The notes under the pieces are model-generated. The model had not been told where the DNA came from. It saw nothing but the letters and a program-made list of their open reading frames with translations, and searched no databases. Both the position numbers and the translations under genes were made by a program. A stretch of DNA of 64,000 bases. Source: Haloferula sp. BvORR071 (GTDB taxonomy: Bacteria > Verrucomicrobiota > Verrucomicrobiia > Verrucomicrobiales > Akkermansiaceae). This document shows, piece by piece, positions 34,247-43,745 of the stretch; the stretch's first letter is position 1; each line of letters begins with the position of its first letter. The stretch lies in assembly GCF_000739615.1 (NCBI RefSeq), contig NZ_BATP01000003.1, positions 434,001-498,000 on the forward strand, read 5' to 3'.

Positions 34247-34699
34247 CTACCAAATCCTCTGCGGAATCATCAACCGATCGCCCGCCTCAACCATCGTGGC
34301 TTTGCCCTCTGGCGTGTTCAGATCGACTCTCGTTAGCGCTCCGTTGCGATTAAGCGCGCATCCTCTAACTGCCCCGGACTCCGTGACACCGCCCGCCTTC
34401 CTCAGTGCCTCCTCCACGGTCATGCCTTTCATGACCGTGACACTCCCCGGCGCCTTCACTTCACCGGACACGTAAATGATGCCCAGAGGCTGCCGCTTGG
34501 CTCCCCGGTTCGCAGCCTTGGCCGGCTTTCCCGGGAATTCCTTTTTCAGGTCGGCCGGCGTTTGCTGATGCCCTTCGAGCGCTGCCGAAGAGGGTGAGGG
34601 TTTCTCCGTGCGTCCCTCGCTCTGCGCCTCTTGGACCGCCACAACTGCGGCGAGGCCCACGCATGCACTGGCTGTCAGCTTCAGCGCGAAGATCTTCAT
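34247..34699 (-). CDS. exported SLBB-domain protein
   Basis: Encodes 150 residues from ATG at 34699. A signal peptide (MKIFALKLTASACVGLAAVV, AVQEAQS) is followed by a charged linker. A single SLBB domain occupies about 85-150: 'GIIYVSGEVKAPGSVTVMKG', 'TVEEALRKAGGVTESG' and 'VEAGDRLMIPQRIW'. SLBB domains bind polysaccharide in Wza-type export proteins, but the Wza export fold (Poly_export domain) is absent. It may be a stand-alone periplasmic glycan-binding protein. Divergent from the Bat operon. Confidence 0.72.
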   Translation of the reverse strand: MKIFALKLTASACVGLAAVVAVQEAQSEGRTEKPSPSSAALEGHQQTPADLKKEFPGKPAKAANRGAKRQPLGIIYVSGEVKAPGSVTVMKGMTVEEALRKAGGVTESGAVRGCALNRNGALTRVDLNTPEGKATMVEAGDRLMIPQRIW

Positions 34700-34720
34700 T
34701 GCAGCCGATGAAAGCAGGCA

Positions 34721-34739
34721 AACTTTGTAAAATAAAGTT
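34721..34739. promoter_or_regulatory. AACTTT/AAAGTT inverted repeat in the slbb-moxR intergenic region
   Basis: AACTTT (34721-34726) and AAAGTT (34734-34739) flank a 7-base AT-rich centre, about 22-40 bases upstream of the SLBB gene start and 180 bases from moxR. A possible operator or a -10-like AT patch. Confidence 0.35.
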
Positions 34740-34917
34740 GAAATGGCCGACTTTGGAAACCCTGCCGGTCTGGTACTGACGCAATTGGCTGCGAGCTTCG
34801 CCTGATTGCGGTGTTTTTCAGACATCCGGGGTGCCCCGCTGCGCTTTGCCCGGTGCCGCCGCAGATTCGCGCTTGGCGATAGTGCAGTGGATTGAGCAGG
34901 ATTTCCAAAAGTTACCG

Positions 34918-35901
34918 ATGACCACAGACGAATTGCAGGAACGGATCGCCGCGACGAGCGGGTGGATTGGCTCCGTGAAGGAGGAAATGGGCCGGGTCCT
35001 GGTCGGCCAGGAGTCGCTGGTGGACCGGCTGATCGTGGGCCTGCTCTGCAATGGCCACATCCTGCTGGAAGGTGTGCCCGGCTTGGCCAAGACCCTTGCG
35101 GTCAAGGCGCTCTCCGGATCGCTGGATGCCAGCTTCGCGCGCTTCCAGTTCACGCCAGACCTGCTGCCCGCCGACTTGCTCGGCACCATGGTCTACAACC
35201 CGCAGGAGGCGAAGTTCTCGCCAAAGCTGGGCCCAATTTTCAACAACCTGATCCTCGCGGACGAAATCAACCGCGCCCCGGCCAAGGTGCAGTCCGCCTT
35301 GCTGGAAGCGATGCAGGAAAAGCAGGTGACCCTCGCGGACACCACCTATCGTCTGCCCGAGCCCTTCCTGGTGCTGGCGACCCAGAACCCGATCGACCAA
35401 GAAGGCACCTACCAACTTCCCGAGGCGCAGCTCGACCGCTTCCTGCTCAAGGTGAGCGTCGGCTACCCGACCAAGGATGAAGAACTGATGGTGCTCGACC
35501 GGATGGCGACCTCCGCGCCGATCTATCGGACAAAGACCGTGTGCAGCCCGCAGCAGGTGGCCGAATCGCGCTCACACGTGAACCAAATCTACATCGATCC
35601 GGCAGTGCGGGAATACATCGTTGACCTGATCCGTGCGACCCGCTTCCCCGCCAAGATCGATGCAGGCCTGAAGCACCTGATCCGCTCCGGTGCCTCGCCA
35701 CGCGGCACGATCAATCTTGCCCTCACCGCCCGTGCCCGTGCCTTCTCCGCCGGCCGCGCCTTCGTGACGCCGCAGGACGTGAAGGACATGGTCCACGACG
35801 TCCTCCGCCACCGTATCCTGCTCAGCTATGAAGCCGAGGCGGAGGAAGTGACCACGGACCAGATTCTGGACCGCGTGATGGCCAAGGTGCCGGTGCCCTG
35901 A
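34918..35901 (+). CDS. MoxR-family AAA+ ATPase
   Basis: Encodes 327 residues from ATG at 34918; the frame is open upstream without a better start. The AAA+ module has Walker A 'LLEGVPGLAKTLAVKAL' (G52-T59), Walker B 'LILADEINRAPAKVQSALLE', the sensor-1 stretch 'VLATQNPIDQEGTYQLPEAQ' and a C-terminal lid domain. MoxR ATPases act as chaperones for VWA-domain partners. It is the first gene of an operon (34918-42945) with DUF58, VWA and BatD proteins, the standard partner set, which supports the assignment. Cytosolic. Confidence 0.93.
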   Translation: MTTDELQERIAATSGWIGSVKEEMGRVLVGQESLVDRLIVGLLCNGHILLEGVPGLAKTLAVKALSGSLDASFARFQFTPDLLPADLLGTMVYNPQEAKFSPKLGPIFNNLILADEINRAPAKVQSALLEAMQEKQVTLADTTYRLPEPFLVLATQNPIDQEGTYQLPEAQLDRFLLKVSVGYPTKDEELMVLDRMATSAPIYRTKTVCSPQQVAESRSHVNQIYIDPAVREYIVDLIRATRFPAKIDAGLKHLIRSGASPRGTINLALTARARAFSAGRAFVTPQDVKDMVHDVLRHRILLSYEAEAEEVTTDQILDRVMAKVPVP

Positions 35902-35938
35902 AGACGAAGTCTTTTAGTCTTCCGTCTCTGCCTTTCCT

Positions 35939-36838
35939 ATGACCGACGACGAGCACATCGAGGAGGTGATGAACCGTGTCCACAAGCTGGAGCTGAAGGC
36001 CCGGCGACTGGTGCGCGAGTCCTTCGCCGGCGAGTACCAGTCCTCGTTCCGGGGGCAGGGCTTGGATTTCGATGATTTCCGGGAATACCAGCACGGCGAC
36101 GAGATCCGCTTCATCGACTGGAATGTGACGGCCCGGATGGGCTCGCCTTACATTCGCAAGTTCCGCGAAGAACGCGAATTGGCGGTGATTCTGGCCGTGG
36201 ACATCTCCGGTTCCGCGGACTTCGGCAGTGTGCATTTCAGCAAGCGCGAGGCGGCGGCGGAAGCGGCCGCCATCCTCGGATTCAGTGCCGCGGGCAATGG
36301 CGACAAAGTCGGGCTGCTGCTCTTCGCGGGCGAACCTATTCTCTTCGTACCCGCCGCCAAAGGCACCCGCCACGTGCTGCGGATGATCCGCGAGATCCTG
36401 ATGGCGAATCCGGCACCCGCCCAGCGCGGCACCTCGATCAGCCAAGCCTGCGACTTCCTGATCCGCACCCTGCGCCGCAAGGCCTTTGTGTTCATGATCT
36501 CGGACTTCTTTGACGATCCGATCGACAAGCCCTTGGGCAAGCTCGCGCGCAAGCATGAGACCATCGCCCTGCAAATCTCGGATCCTCTGGAGCTTTCGCT
36601 ACCCAAAGCCGGCAAGGTCGTACTGACCGACCCCGAGACCGGTTGGGAAGTGATGGTGAACACCAACAACGCCAACCTCCGGATGGGCTACGAGAAGCTG
36701 ATGCGGCGGCAGTCGGAAGGGGTCTCCGCAGTCTGCAAGAAGCACGGGATCGACCACGCGCAGCTTTTCACCGACCGCGACCGGCTTCGCGATCTCCACA
36801 CCTTGCTCAAGAAACGCGCAAAGAAGCGCACCCGCTGA
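35939..36838 (+). CDS. DUF58 domain protein (VWA-like)
   Basis: Encodes 299 residues from ATG at 35939. The DUF58 signature is near residues 20-75: 'SFRGQGLDFDDFREYQHGDE', 'IRFIDWNVTARMGSPYIRKF' and 'REERELAVILAVDISGSADF'. The last part has a VWA-like metal site (DISGS). No signal or membrane helix, so it acts at the cytosolic face of the membrane. Gene order moxR-DUF58-VWA is conserved, and the protein is thought to link the ATPase to the membrane VWA proteins. Three bases separate it from the next gene. Confidence 0.92.
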   Translation: MTDDEHIEEVMNRVHKLELKARRLVRESFAGEYQSSFRGQGLDFDDFREYQHGDEIRFIDWNVTARMGSPYIRKFREERELAVILAVDISGSADFGSVHFSKREAAAEAAAILGFSAAGNGDKVGLLLFAGEPILFVPAAKGTRHVLRMIREILMANPAPAQRGTSISQACDFLIRTLRRKAFVFMISDFFDDPIDKPLGKLARKHETIALQISDPLELSLPKAGKVVLTDPETGWEVMVNTNNANLRMGYEKLMRRQSEGVSAVCKKHGIDHAQLFTDRDRLRDLHTLLKKRAKKRTR

Positions 36839-36841
36839 CCC

Positions 36842-37384
36842 ATGGCCGCCCCAACCGACGACGCCTTCGTATTGCGGGAACCCGTCCCGGCGGAGCCGCT
36901 GCTGCCCGATCCCGGCCTGCCCTTGTGGGCATGGGGCCTGATCGGCTTGGTGGCAGTGGGCCTGATCGTGGGGCTCATCCTCCTGCTGCGAAGGGGCAAG
37001 AAGCCAGCTGGCGTCAACATGCCCGCCCTGCGGGAGGCGGCCTACCGCAGAGCCCTGACGGAGCTGGAAGGCAAGCCGGGCGAGACCATCCAGGAAGCCG
37101 CGACCACAGTCTCGATCGCGCTACGGCGTTATCTGGCAACGGTTTCCGGCGATCCGGCACTTTTCGAAACTCACGAGGAATTTGTGGCCCGCCACGAGTC
37201 TCTTGCCTCTTACCCCGAGGATTTGCGCCAGAGCACGGCCGAAGGATTTTCACATTTGGCCCGTTTGAAGTATGGTCGCGAAGCAAGCGGCGATCCCGTG
37301 GCGCTATATACAGCGGCGCGTCAATTGCTGGAGCGCCTCCACCAGCACCGTCCCAGTCCCAGCTCTAGTTCCAGTCCCGCATGA
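36842..37384 (+). CDS. DUF4381-like membrane protein of the Bat operon
   Basis: Encodes 180 residues from ATG at 36842. One transmembrane helix near residues 29-48 (WAWGLIGLVAVGLIVGLILL) separates a short outer N-terminus from a cytosolic helical domain ('REAAYRRALTELEGKPGETI', 'EFVARHESLASYPEDLR'). The tail is serine/proline-rich (SPSSSSSPA). It sits between DUF58 and the VWA gene and overlaps the latter by four bases (ATGA, 37381-37384). This is the usual place of the DUF4381 component in Bat-type operons. Function within the complex is unknown. Confidence 0.75.
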   Translation: MAAPTDDAFVLREPVPAEPLLPDPGLPLWAWGLIGLVAVGLIVGLILLLRRGKKPAGVNMPALREAAYRRALTELEGKPGETIQEAATTVSIALRRYLATVSGDPALFETHEEFVARHESLASYPEDLRQSTAEGFSHLARLKYGREASGDPVALYTAARQLLERLHQHRPSPSSSSSPA

Positions 37385-38382
37385 GGGAATTCCTTGAACA
37401 TTTCAAATTCGCGCAGCCGCAGTGGCTCCTGCTGCTGATCCCCTGCGTGCTTCTCTTTCTGCTGCGGCGGGGGCGCGGCGCGGAGGCGGCGCTGACTTTC
37501 TCCAGCCTCTCCGTGCTGGTGAGCCTGGGGGCCAAGGTCAGGCGTTCGGCCTTCTCGATTGGCATGCCTCTGGCGATTTTGGCCCTGATCCCGGCCATTT
37601 TCGCCATGGCGAGGCCCGTGTGGCGCAATGAGTACCACGCCAAGAATGCCAGCGGGATCGACATCGCGATCGCCTTCGACGTGTCGCTGTCGATGAGCAT
37701 CGACGACTTTGTCACCCCCGATGGTCGCGCCCTGCAGCGGATTGATGCAGCCAAGAAGGTGGTCAACGACTTCATCGCGAGCCGCCCGGATGACCGGATC
37801 GGCATGGTGATTTACTCCGGCCGGCCCTATTCGGTCAGCCCGATTACCCTTGATCACGACTGGCTGTTGAGCAGCTTCAAGCAGGTCAACCTGAACATTC
37901 TCAAAGAGATGGGCACGGCGATCGGCTCCGCCATCGCGGCCGCCTCCAGCCGCCTGGACTCGCGGGACGCCAAGAGCAAGATCATCATCCTGTGCACCGA
38001 CGGTGCGTCAAACTCCGGCAAGATCTCCCCGATCGAGGCCGCCGAGAATGCCAAGAAGCTGGGGATCAAAATCTACACGGTGGCGATCGGGACCGAAGAA
38101 GGCCGCGTCTCCAGCCAGATCCAGCGTTTCGCCCGCCAAGAGTTCGACCTGCCGACCCTCCAGAAGATCGCGGACGTCACCGGCGGACAGCACTACCACG
38201 CCAAGACCGCGGAGGAGCTGAAGAACTACTTCAACACGATCGACAAGCTTGAGAAGTCCGAGTCCGTGTCCCGCACGGTCATCGAGGACGTGGAATTGTT
38301 TTCTTGGTTCGTGGGCACCGCCGTGCTGGCCGCGCTGGTGGCAGCCTTTCTGCTCGCCATCAATCCCCCACCCGCGCCATGA
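37381..38382 (+). CDS. VWA-domain membrane protein (BatA-like)
   Basis: Encodes 333 residues from ATG at 37381. A membrane helix near 17-32 is followed by a second at about 58-80, then a periplasmic VWA domain whose MIDAS loop is 'DVSLSMS' (D100, S102, S104) and a 'CTDGASNSG' stretch. A C-terminal helix (about 305-328, WFVGTAVLAALVAAFLLAI) anchors the other end. BatA-like proteins assemble with MoxR and were linked to aerotolerance in Bacteroides. It overlaps both neighbours by four bases, so translation is coupled. Confidence 0.88.
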   Translation: MREFLEHFKFAQPQWLLLLIPCVLLFLLRRGRGAEAALTFSSLSVLVSLGAKVRRSAFSIGMPLAILALIPAIFAMARPVWRNEYHAKNASGIDIAIAFDVSLSMSIDDFVTPDGRALQRIDAAKKVVNDFIASRPDDRIGMVIYSGRPYSVSPITLDHDWLLSSFKQVNLNILKEMGTAIGSAIAAASSRLDSRDAKSKIIILCTDGASNSGKISPIEAAENAKKLGIKIYTVAIGTEEGRVSSQIQRFARQEFDLPTLQKIADVTGGQHYHAKTAEELKNYFNTIDKLEKSESVSRTVIEDVELFSWFVGTAVLAALVAAFLLAINPPPAP

Positions 38383-40454
38383 GCTTTTCCCAACCCGGCT
38401 GGCTTGCCTTGCTGCTCCTGATCCCGTTTTTCACGGTGGGAGCAGTGCTGGTAGCGCGCCTGCGGCGCAAACAGTGGGCGGCCTTCGCGGCCCCGCGACT
38501 CCGGACCAAGCTGCTGCGCCGCGGCAGCCCCCTGCCCCGCTGGTTCGCCTTTGCCTTACTTATGCTGGCCACCGCTCTGCTCGCCTTCGGCTTGGCCCGG
38601 CCGCAGACCACCAAGGGCACGGCAGCGGAGACCACCCGCGGACGCAACGTCCTGCTGGCCTTGGACTTGTCGCGCAGCATGCTGGTCGCCGATCTCAAGC
38701 CTGACCGGCTGACCCAAGCCAAGACTCTTTGCTACGAGTTGATGGAGGCGCTGCCAAGCGACCGGATCGGCCTGATCGGCTTTGCCGGTGAACCCTACCT
38801 CTTCGCTCCGCTAACCGTGGACCACGCGGCCGTGCGGGAGACCATTGAGCAGCTCGACATCGACTACATCCCGGTGGGTGGCTCTGATTTGGAAGGCACT
38901 TTGGAACTTGCGATCAAGACCTTGAAGGCGACGGGCCAGAAGGAAAACGCCCTGATCCTTCTGACCGATGGCGACGAGACCACCGGGCGGATGAGCCGCT
39001 TGGCCGCCGAAGCGAAGAAGGCTGGCGTCTATATCTTCGCCATCGCGGTCGGCACCGAGCAGGGCGACTACGTGCCGAACAAGGAATACAACGACGGCAA
39101 GCACCGCGACCGGGCCGGCAACCTGGTGAAGAGCTCGATCAACACCGCTGCCCTGAAAAAACTCGCCGCCGAGACCGGCGGGCGCTTCGCCGTGGCGACC
39201 TCCGCCGCGAGTATTCCAGAGATGGTGAAGACGGCGATTTCCGACATGGAGCAATTCGAGATCGCCGGGCGTGATCGCGTCGTGCCGGTGGAGTATTACC
39301 AGTGGTTCCTGCTGCCGGCGATCCTGTGCCTGATTGCTTCGGTAATCGCAGGCACGCGCTGGCGTGGCTTGGGCCCTGCCAGTGCGGCGGGAGTTGCCGC
39401 CGTAATGTTGGCCTTCGCACCGCAGCCGGCACACGCCAGCAGCGAGGGCGACGCCCTCAAGGCGGTAAAGGAAGGACGGCATGCCGAGGCTGAGGATCTC
39501 TACGACAAGCTGGCCAACGAAGCGGAGAATAGTGACGAGGCTTTCCGCTACCGTTTGGCCCAAGGCAACGCCGCTTACAAGCAGGGCGAAACCGAAACCG
39601 CCCGCCATGCCTTCAGCGAGGCCTTGCGCTCCGAGGACCCGAAGGTCCGGGCGGCTGCCCATCACGGGCTGGGCACGATCCTCTTCGACAGCGGCTGGAA
39701 GCGGCTCTCCAACAACGCCGCTTACCCGAACTACAAGGCACCAGAAGAGGAGAAGTCCACCAGCCGCTCAACCAATCCCTTCCGCCAGATCGCGGACGCC
39801 CTGCTGGGCCTGATGCGCAAGAAGGATGAGGCAGAGAAGAAGGACCCAATGGCGAAGTTCGACGGGATGGTGCGGCAAGCGCTGATGGACTGGCTGATGG
39901 AACCGATCCCCGACAACGGTGACACCGCCGGCTTCGGCCGCTTCAACAACGTGCTCACCGATTGGATGGATGCCATCAAGCACTTCGATTCCGCGCTCCA
40001 CTACGATTCATCGCTGGAGGCCGCCCGCCACAACCGGGCGCTCGCGGTGAAGCACCTGAAGCGCCTGCGCGAAATCCTGGAAGAGGTGCAGGAGAACGCC
40101 CAACAGATCCAGCCAGCGCCCGGTGAAGGCGAAGGCCAGGGCGACCAGCAGCCCGGTGAAGGCGGCAAAGGCGATCAGGAAGGCGATGGCGAGGGCGGCC
40201 AGCAAAAAGGCAAGGGCAAGGACCAAGACGGCGAAGGCGCCAATGGCAACAAGGATCAACAGGGGGAAGGCGGCGACAACCCCGGCGACAAGAAGAATGG
40301 CGATGGCGACAAGGAGAAGGGCGGCAGGAAGCCCCGCGATGGTGAGTCACCGGAAGACACCGCCCGCCGGATCCTCAAGGAGAACGCAGATTTCGAAAAG
40401 GGGGCCCTAGGCCCCAACCGTATCGAATACCGCCAGCCGGACAAAGACTGGTAA
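38379..40454 (+). CDS. VWA-TPR fusion protein (BatB-BatC-like)
   Basis: Encodes 691 residues from ATG at 38379. The first part repeats the BatA layout: two N-terminal helices, a VWA domain with MIDAS 'DLSRSML' (D96, S98, S100) and a helix near 308-325. Then comes a second hydrophobic stretch (about 332-352, 'AAGVAAVMLAFAPQPAHAS') that reads like an internal signal peptide. TPR repeats follow (about 355-440 and 520-560, e.g. 'EGRHAEAEDLYDKLANEAEN'). The end (about 578-665) is a G/E/D/K/Q-rich low-complexity tail. In most genomes batB and batC are separate genes, so this looks like a fusion. Confidence 0.88.
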   Translation: MSFSQPGWLALLLLIPFFTVGAVLVARLRRKQWAAFAAPRLRTKLLRRGSPLPRWFAFALLMLATALLAFGLARPQTTKGTAAETTRGRNVLLALDLSRSMLVADLKPDRLTQAKTLCYELMEALPSDRIGLIGFAGEPYLFAPLTVDHAAVRETIEQLDIDYIPVGGSDLEGTLELAIKTLKATGQKENALILLTDGDETTGRMSRLAAEAKKAGVYIFAIAVGTEQGDYVPNKEYNDGKHRDRAGNLVKSSINTAALKKLAAETGGRFAVATSAASIPEMVKTAISDMEQFEIAGRDRVVPVEYYQWFLLPAILCLIASVIAGTRWRGLGPASAAGVAAVMLAFAPQPAHASSEGDALKAVKEGRHAEAEDLYDKLANEAENSDEAFRYRLAQGNAAYKQGETETARHAFSEALRSEDPKVRAAAHHGLGTILFDSGWKRLSNNAAYPNYKAPEEEKSTSRSTNPFRQIADALLGLMRKKDEAEKKDPMAKFDGMVRQALMDWLMEPIPDNGDTAGFGRFNNVLTDWMDAIKHFDSALHYDSSLEAARHNRALAVKHLKRLREILEEVQENAQQIQPAPGEGEGQGDQQPGEGGKGDQEGDGEGGQQKGKGKDQDGEGANGNKDQQGEGGDNPGDKKNGDGDKEKGGRKPRDGESPEDTARRILKENADFEKGALGPNRIEYRQPDKDW

Positions 40455-40464
40455 TCATTTTCCA

Positions 40465-42945
40465 ATGACCGTGAACCGATTGCTTTCATTCCTGTTGGCC
40501 TTCGCCGCCCTGGTGGCTGCGAAGACCGCGAGCGCTGCGCCTTTGGTCGAGGCCAGCATCAGCAGCCGCTTCCTCGTCACCGGCGAGCAGGCGGTCCTCG
40601 AGATTGTCTACCCGGGCGATGACATGCCGAACGAGGCGCTCGACATGAGAATCCCTGACGTGCCGAAGCTCACCATCAAGGCTACCCCACAGCAGGGAGG
40701 TCTCGAGTGGCAGCAACGACTGGGCATGGGGCGCCGCTGGCAGTACATCTGCAGTCTCACCGTCTTCAGCTACACCCCGGGCGAATACACCATTCCTGCG
40801 TTGGAGATCATGATCGACGGCGAGATTCGCCGGACCGCACCGATCGAGCTACAGGTCATCAACGAGGACGACTTGAAGTGGTCGAAGACCACGGTGGACC
40901 GTCAGGAAATCCGCTATGCCGCGGCCTTCCACGCCTTGAAGGGAAATCCCTACGTCGGGGAGAAGCAGCCGGTGGAGCTCAAGGTCTACTTTCCGATCGA
41001 GCAAGATGTGGAGGACTGGGGAATCCCCGACTTCGAACGCGATGGCCTGTCCGCCTGGCGCTTCCAACCCCAGCAGCCGAATCTCCGGGGTATGGGAATC
41101 GGCATGGGATCGAGCAGCCGCAGGGCCAGCCTGCTGGGGCGCGGCTTCCACGCCATCAGCTACCCGAGCACCATGTCCACCAATCGGGTGGGAGAGTCGA
41201 CGCTGGGGCCGGCCTCGGTGAAGATCCAAGCCAAGATTCCTTCGGTGGATCGCTTCAGCGCGGTCTTCCACCAGCCGGTGACGCTCAACATCCCGGCGAT
41301 CAAGCTGAACTCCAAGCCGCTGCCGCCGGGGGCACCGGATGGTTTCGACAATGCCATCGGACAGTTCGAACTCCAGGTCGGCGCGGTCCACACGGAGATC
41401 CGCGAGGGCGATCCGTTGATGGTCGATATGGCGATCAGCGGCTCTGGAAACCTTGATGCCTTGCAGCCGCCGAAGCCGATCGATGCCGATGGTTGGAAGC
41501 TTTTCGAAACTTCCGCCGTGGAGCGTGGCGAAGAGCGGCGCGAGATGTACGGCCAGGTGAATTTCCGGCAGCTCATGCGGCCGCTGCGGATGCAGACATC
41601 CATCCCGTCCTTCCGCTTCGTCTATTTTGATCCGGTAAAGAGCAGCTATGAGATCCTACTCTCTGATGCGATTCCGCTCTCGATGCTGCCTTCGACCGCA
41701 GCGCCACTCGCCGGAGCCGCCGTGCCCCAAGCTTTGCCGATGCCGCTAGAGGAAATGACTGATATTCTGGGGATCGTCCAAGGACCCGTGACGCTCTTGA
41801 CGAAGCGGGTGTCGCTGCCGCAGTGGCTGTGGCAAGTGATCCCTGCCCTGATCGTGGCCGGGCTGCTGGCACGGATTGCCAGACTGAAGCTCGGGCCGCG
41901 GATGCAGAAGGATCCCGACCAACTCGCCCGCGAGAAGGAGTGGCGGGACGTCGAGCGCGCTCCGGAACAAGCCGGCCCATTCTACCGCAGCGTCGGCCAT
42001 TTCATCGAACGCTGGCTGGGCGGGGAAAGCGACCCGATGATCGCCGAAACGCTCGCGAAGCGCGACGAGGTCTGCTTCCGCCAAGATGCAGCCGAGACGA
42101 AGCTGGATCGCTCCGAGCGCCAGCGCGTGCTCAAGCAACTGCGGAGGATCGCCCTGCCACTGGTGATCGGCTTCATCGCCCTATCCACACAGTTCGGCTT
42201 CAGCCAAACGGCCGACGCGCCGAAGCTTTACGAGGAAGGCCGCTATGGCGATGCCGCGAAGGCGTGGCTCGACAGTGGCGACTACGAGCAACTGCCGCCG
42301 GACACCCTCTATAACATCGGCAACGCGGCTTACCGCTTGGGATCGCCGGGCGAGGCGGCGCTCTACTATCGCCGGACCCTGCTGCGCGATGGCTCGCACG
42401 CTGAAGCACGGCAAAACCTGCGCTTCCTGGAGCGCAAGTTCGGTTCGATCACCATCCAGCGCCCGGACTACCAGCACCAACTGGCGCGTCTGCCTCTCGA
42501 CACTTGGAAGGGCTTCATCTGGGCCGGAGCTTGGATGATCATTGTGGGGCTTCTGATCTTCCCGGCGACCCGGCCTGGTGCGGGAATCCGCACGGTTTCC
42601 ATCGCCGCTTTCGTCACCGCACCGCTACTGGCAGCGGCTGGGATCGTGGCTTGGCACTACTACCCTGATGACGCCCGCTTTGCCCCGGCGAAGGAACAGG
42701 TAGTGGTGGTAGCCGATAGCGCCGCCGTGCGGACGGACGCTGCCCGCGGAGCTCCGAAGGTCATCGACGCCCCAGCGGGGTCACTCTGCAAGCTGATCAC
42801 CAAAAGCGGTGACTGGGCCTACGTGGCCTTTACCAACGAAAGCCGCGGCTGGCTGCCGCTCCGCGAGATCGAGCCGCTGATCCCGGACACCAAGCCGGCC
42901 CCACCCAAAGTCAGGCCGATCCAGAAGCTGGAAAACAACGCCTGA
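40465..42945 (+). CDS. BatD-BatE-like fusion protein
   Basis: Encodes 826 residues from ATG at 40465. A signal peptide (about 1-23) precedes BatD-type beta domains to about 440 and a membrane helix at 452-472 ([18 protein letters not shown]). A second signal-like stretch at about 562-582 ('[20 protein letters not shown]') opens a new module with TPRs ('[20 protein letters not shown]'), two further helices (about 680-735) and a C-terminal SH3-like domain (about 745-805). The latter is the layout of BatE. The gene closes the operon begun by moxR and is followed by the cyclophilin gene 43 bases later. Envelope-located. Confidence 0.85.
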   Translation: MTVNRLLSFLLAFAALVAAKTASAAPLVEASISSRFLVTGEQAVLEIVYPGDDMPNEALDMRIPDVPKLTIKATPQQGGLEWQQRLGMGRRWQYICSLTVFSYTPGEYTIPALEIMIDGEIRRTAPIELQVINEDDLKWSKTTVDRQEIRYAAAFHALKGNPYVGEKQPVELKVYFPIEQDVEDWGIPDFERDGLSAWRFQPQQPNLRGMGIGMGSSSRRASLLGRGFHAISYPSTMSTNRVGESTLGPASVKIQAKIPSVDRFSAVFHQPVTLNIPAIKLNSKPLPPGAPDGFDNAIGQFELQVGAVHTEIREGDPLMVDMAISGSGNLDALQPPKPIDADGWKLFETSAVERGEERREMYGQVNFRQLMRPLRMQTSIPSFRFVYFDPVKSSYEILLSDAIPLSMLPSTAAPLAGAAVPQALPMPLEEMTDILGIVQGPVTLLTKRVSLPQWLWQVIPALIVAGLLARIARLKLGPRMQKDPDQLAREKEWRDVERAPEQAGPFYRSVGHFIERWLGGESDPMIAETLAKRDEVCFRQDAAETKLDRSERQRVLKQLRRIALPLVIGFIALSTQFGFSQTADAPKLYEEGRYGDAAKAWLDSGDYEQLPPDTLYNIGNAAYRLGSPGEAALYYRRTLLRDGSHAEARQNLRFLERKFGSITIQRPDYQHQLARLPLDTWKGFIWAGAWMIIVGLLIFPATRPGAGIRTVSIAAFVTAPLLAAAGIVAWHYYPDDARFAPAKEQVVVVADSAAVRTDAARGAPKVIDAPAGSLCKLITKSGDWAYVAFTNESRGWLPLREIEPLIPDTKPAPPKVRPIQKLENNA

Positions 42946-42988
42946 CACCGCGATCGCATTCCCTTTTTCCAACCCACCTAACCAAGAC

Positions 42989-43636
42989 ATGAAACGCCGT
43001 TTGATCCTCTCCCTCGCCCTCGCCCTGAGCGCGCCCTTCGCCTTCGCCCAGGAGGAGAAGAAGGAAGCCGAACCCGCGAAGCCCGCCGCCGCCGCCGAGC
43101 GCGTGAAGCTGACCACCAGCAAAGGTGACATCGTCATCGAATTGAATCGCGCCAAAGCCCCGATCACCGTGGAAAACTTCCTCACTTACGTGAACAAGAA
43201 GCACTACGATGGCACCGTCTTCCACCGCGTGATGGACGGCTTCATGATCCAAGGCGGTGGATTCGCCCTGAAGGACGGCAAGATCGAGGAAAAGGAGACC
43301 GGCAAGGGTATCAAGAATGAAGCCTCCAACGGCCTGAAGAACGACCGTGGCACCATCGCGATGGCGCGCACGGGTGACCCGAACTCGGCCACAGCCCAGT
43401 TTTTCATCAACGTGGTGGACAATGCCGGCCTCAACGCCCCCAGCCCCGATGGCCATGGCTACGCAGTCTTCGGCAAGGTGGTGGAAGGCATGGACGTGGT
43501 CGACAAGATCAAGGCCAGCCCGACCGGAACCAAGCCGCTGACCATGCGTGGCGCCGGCGGCCAGACCATGGAAGCGCCCCAACCAAACGTCCCGACCGAG
43601 GATGTGGTGATCAAGAGCGCCGAGGTGGTGAAGTAA
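42989..43636 (+). CDS. periplasmic peptidyl-prolyl isomerase (cyclophilin)
   Basis: Encodes 215 residues from ATG at 42989. A signal peptide ([20 protein letters not shown], cleaved after FAQ or A) is followed by an E/K/A-rich linker and a cyclophilin domain: '[20 protein letters not shown]', '[20 protein letters not shown]', '[20 protein letters not shown]' and '[19 protein letters not shown]'. The Arg of FHR and the QFFI residues of the active site are present. It catalyses proline cis-trans isomerisation of exported proteins. A strong terminator follows, so it probably ends the Bat transcript or is a short unit of its own. Confidence 0.93.
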   Translation: MKRRLILSLALALSAPFAFAQEEKKEAEPAKPAAAAERVKLTTSKGDIVIELNRAKAPITVENFLTYVNKKHYDGTVFHRVMDGFMIQGGGFALKDGKIEEKETGKGIKNEASNGLKNDRGTIAMARTGDPNSATAQFFINVVDNAGLNAPSPDGHGYAVFGKVVEGMDVVDKIKASPTGTKPLTMRGAGGQTMEAPQPNVPTEDVVIKSAEVVK

Positions 43637-43656
43637 GCGAAAACCGGATTTTCCCC

Positions 43657-43688
43657 AAAGCGCGGTCCCGGAGGGGACCGCGCTTTTT
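43657..43688. terminator. bidirectional-looking intrinsic terminator
   Basis: A perfect 13-bp stem (AAAGCGCGGTCCC, 43657-43669, with GGGACCGCGCTTT, 43674-43686) and a GGAG loop, followed on the plus strand by more T residues to 43688. It serves the cyclophilin gene. Confidence 0.9.
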
Positions 43689-43745
43689 CTTTGTCCCGCC
43701 TCTGGGGGTGACATCGGCAGGGTTTTCCCCTACTCAAGCGCGCAC

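Noticed and set aside
40110-40360. G/A/C-rich imperfect repeats as a CRISPR or tandem-repeat array
   Set aside because: They are inside the coding sequence of the VWA-TPR protein and encode its low-complexity G/E/D/K tail; spacing is not regular.
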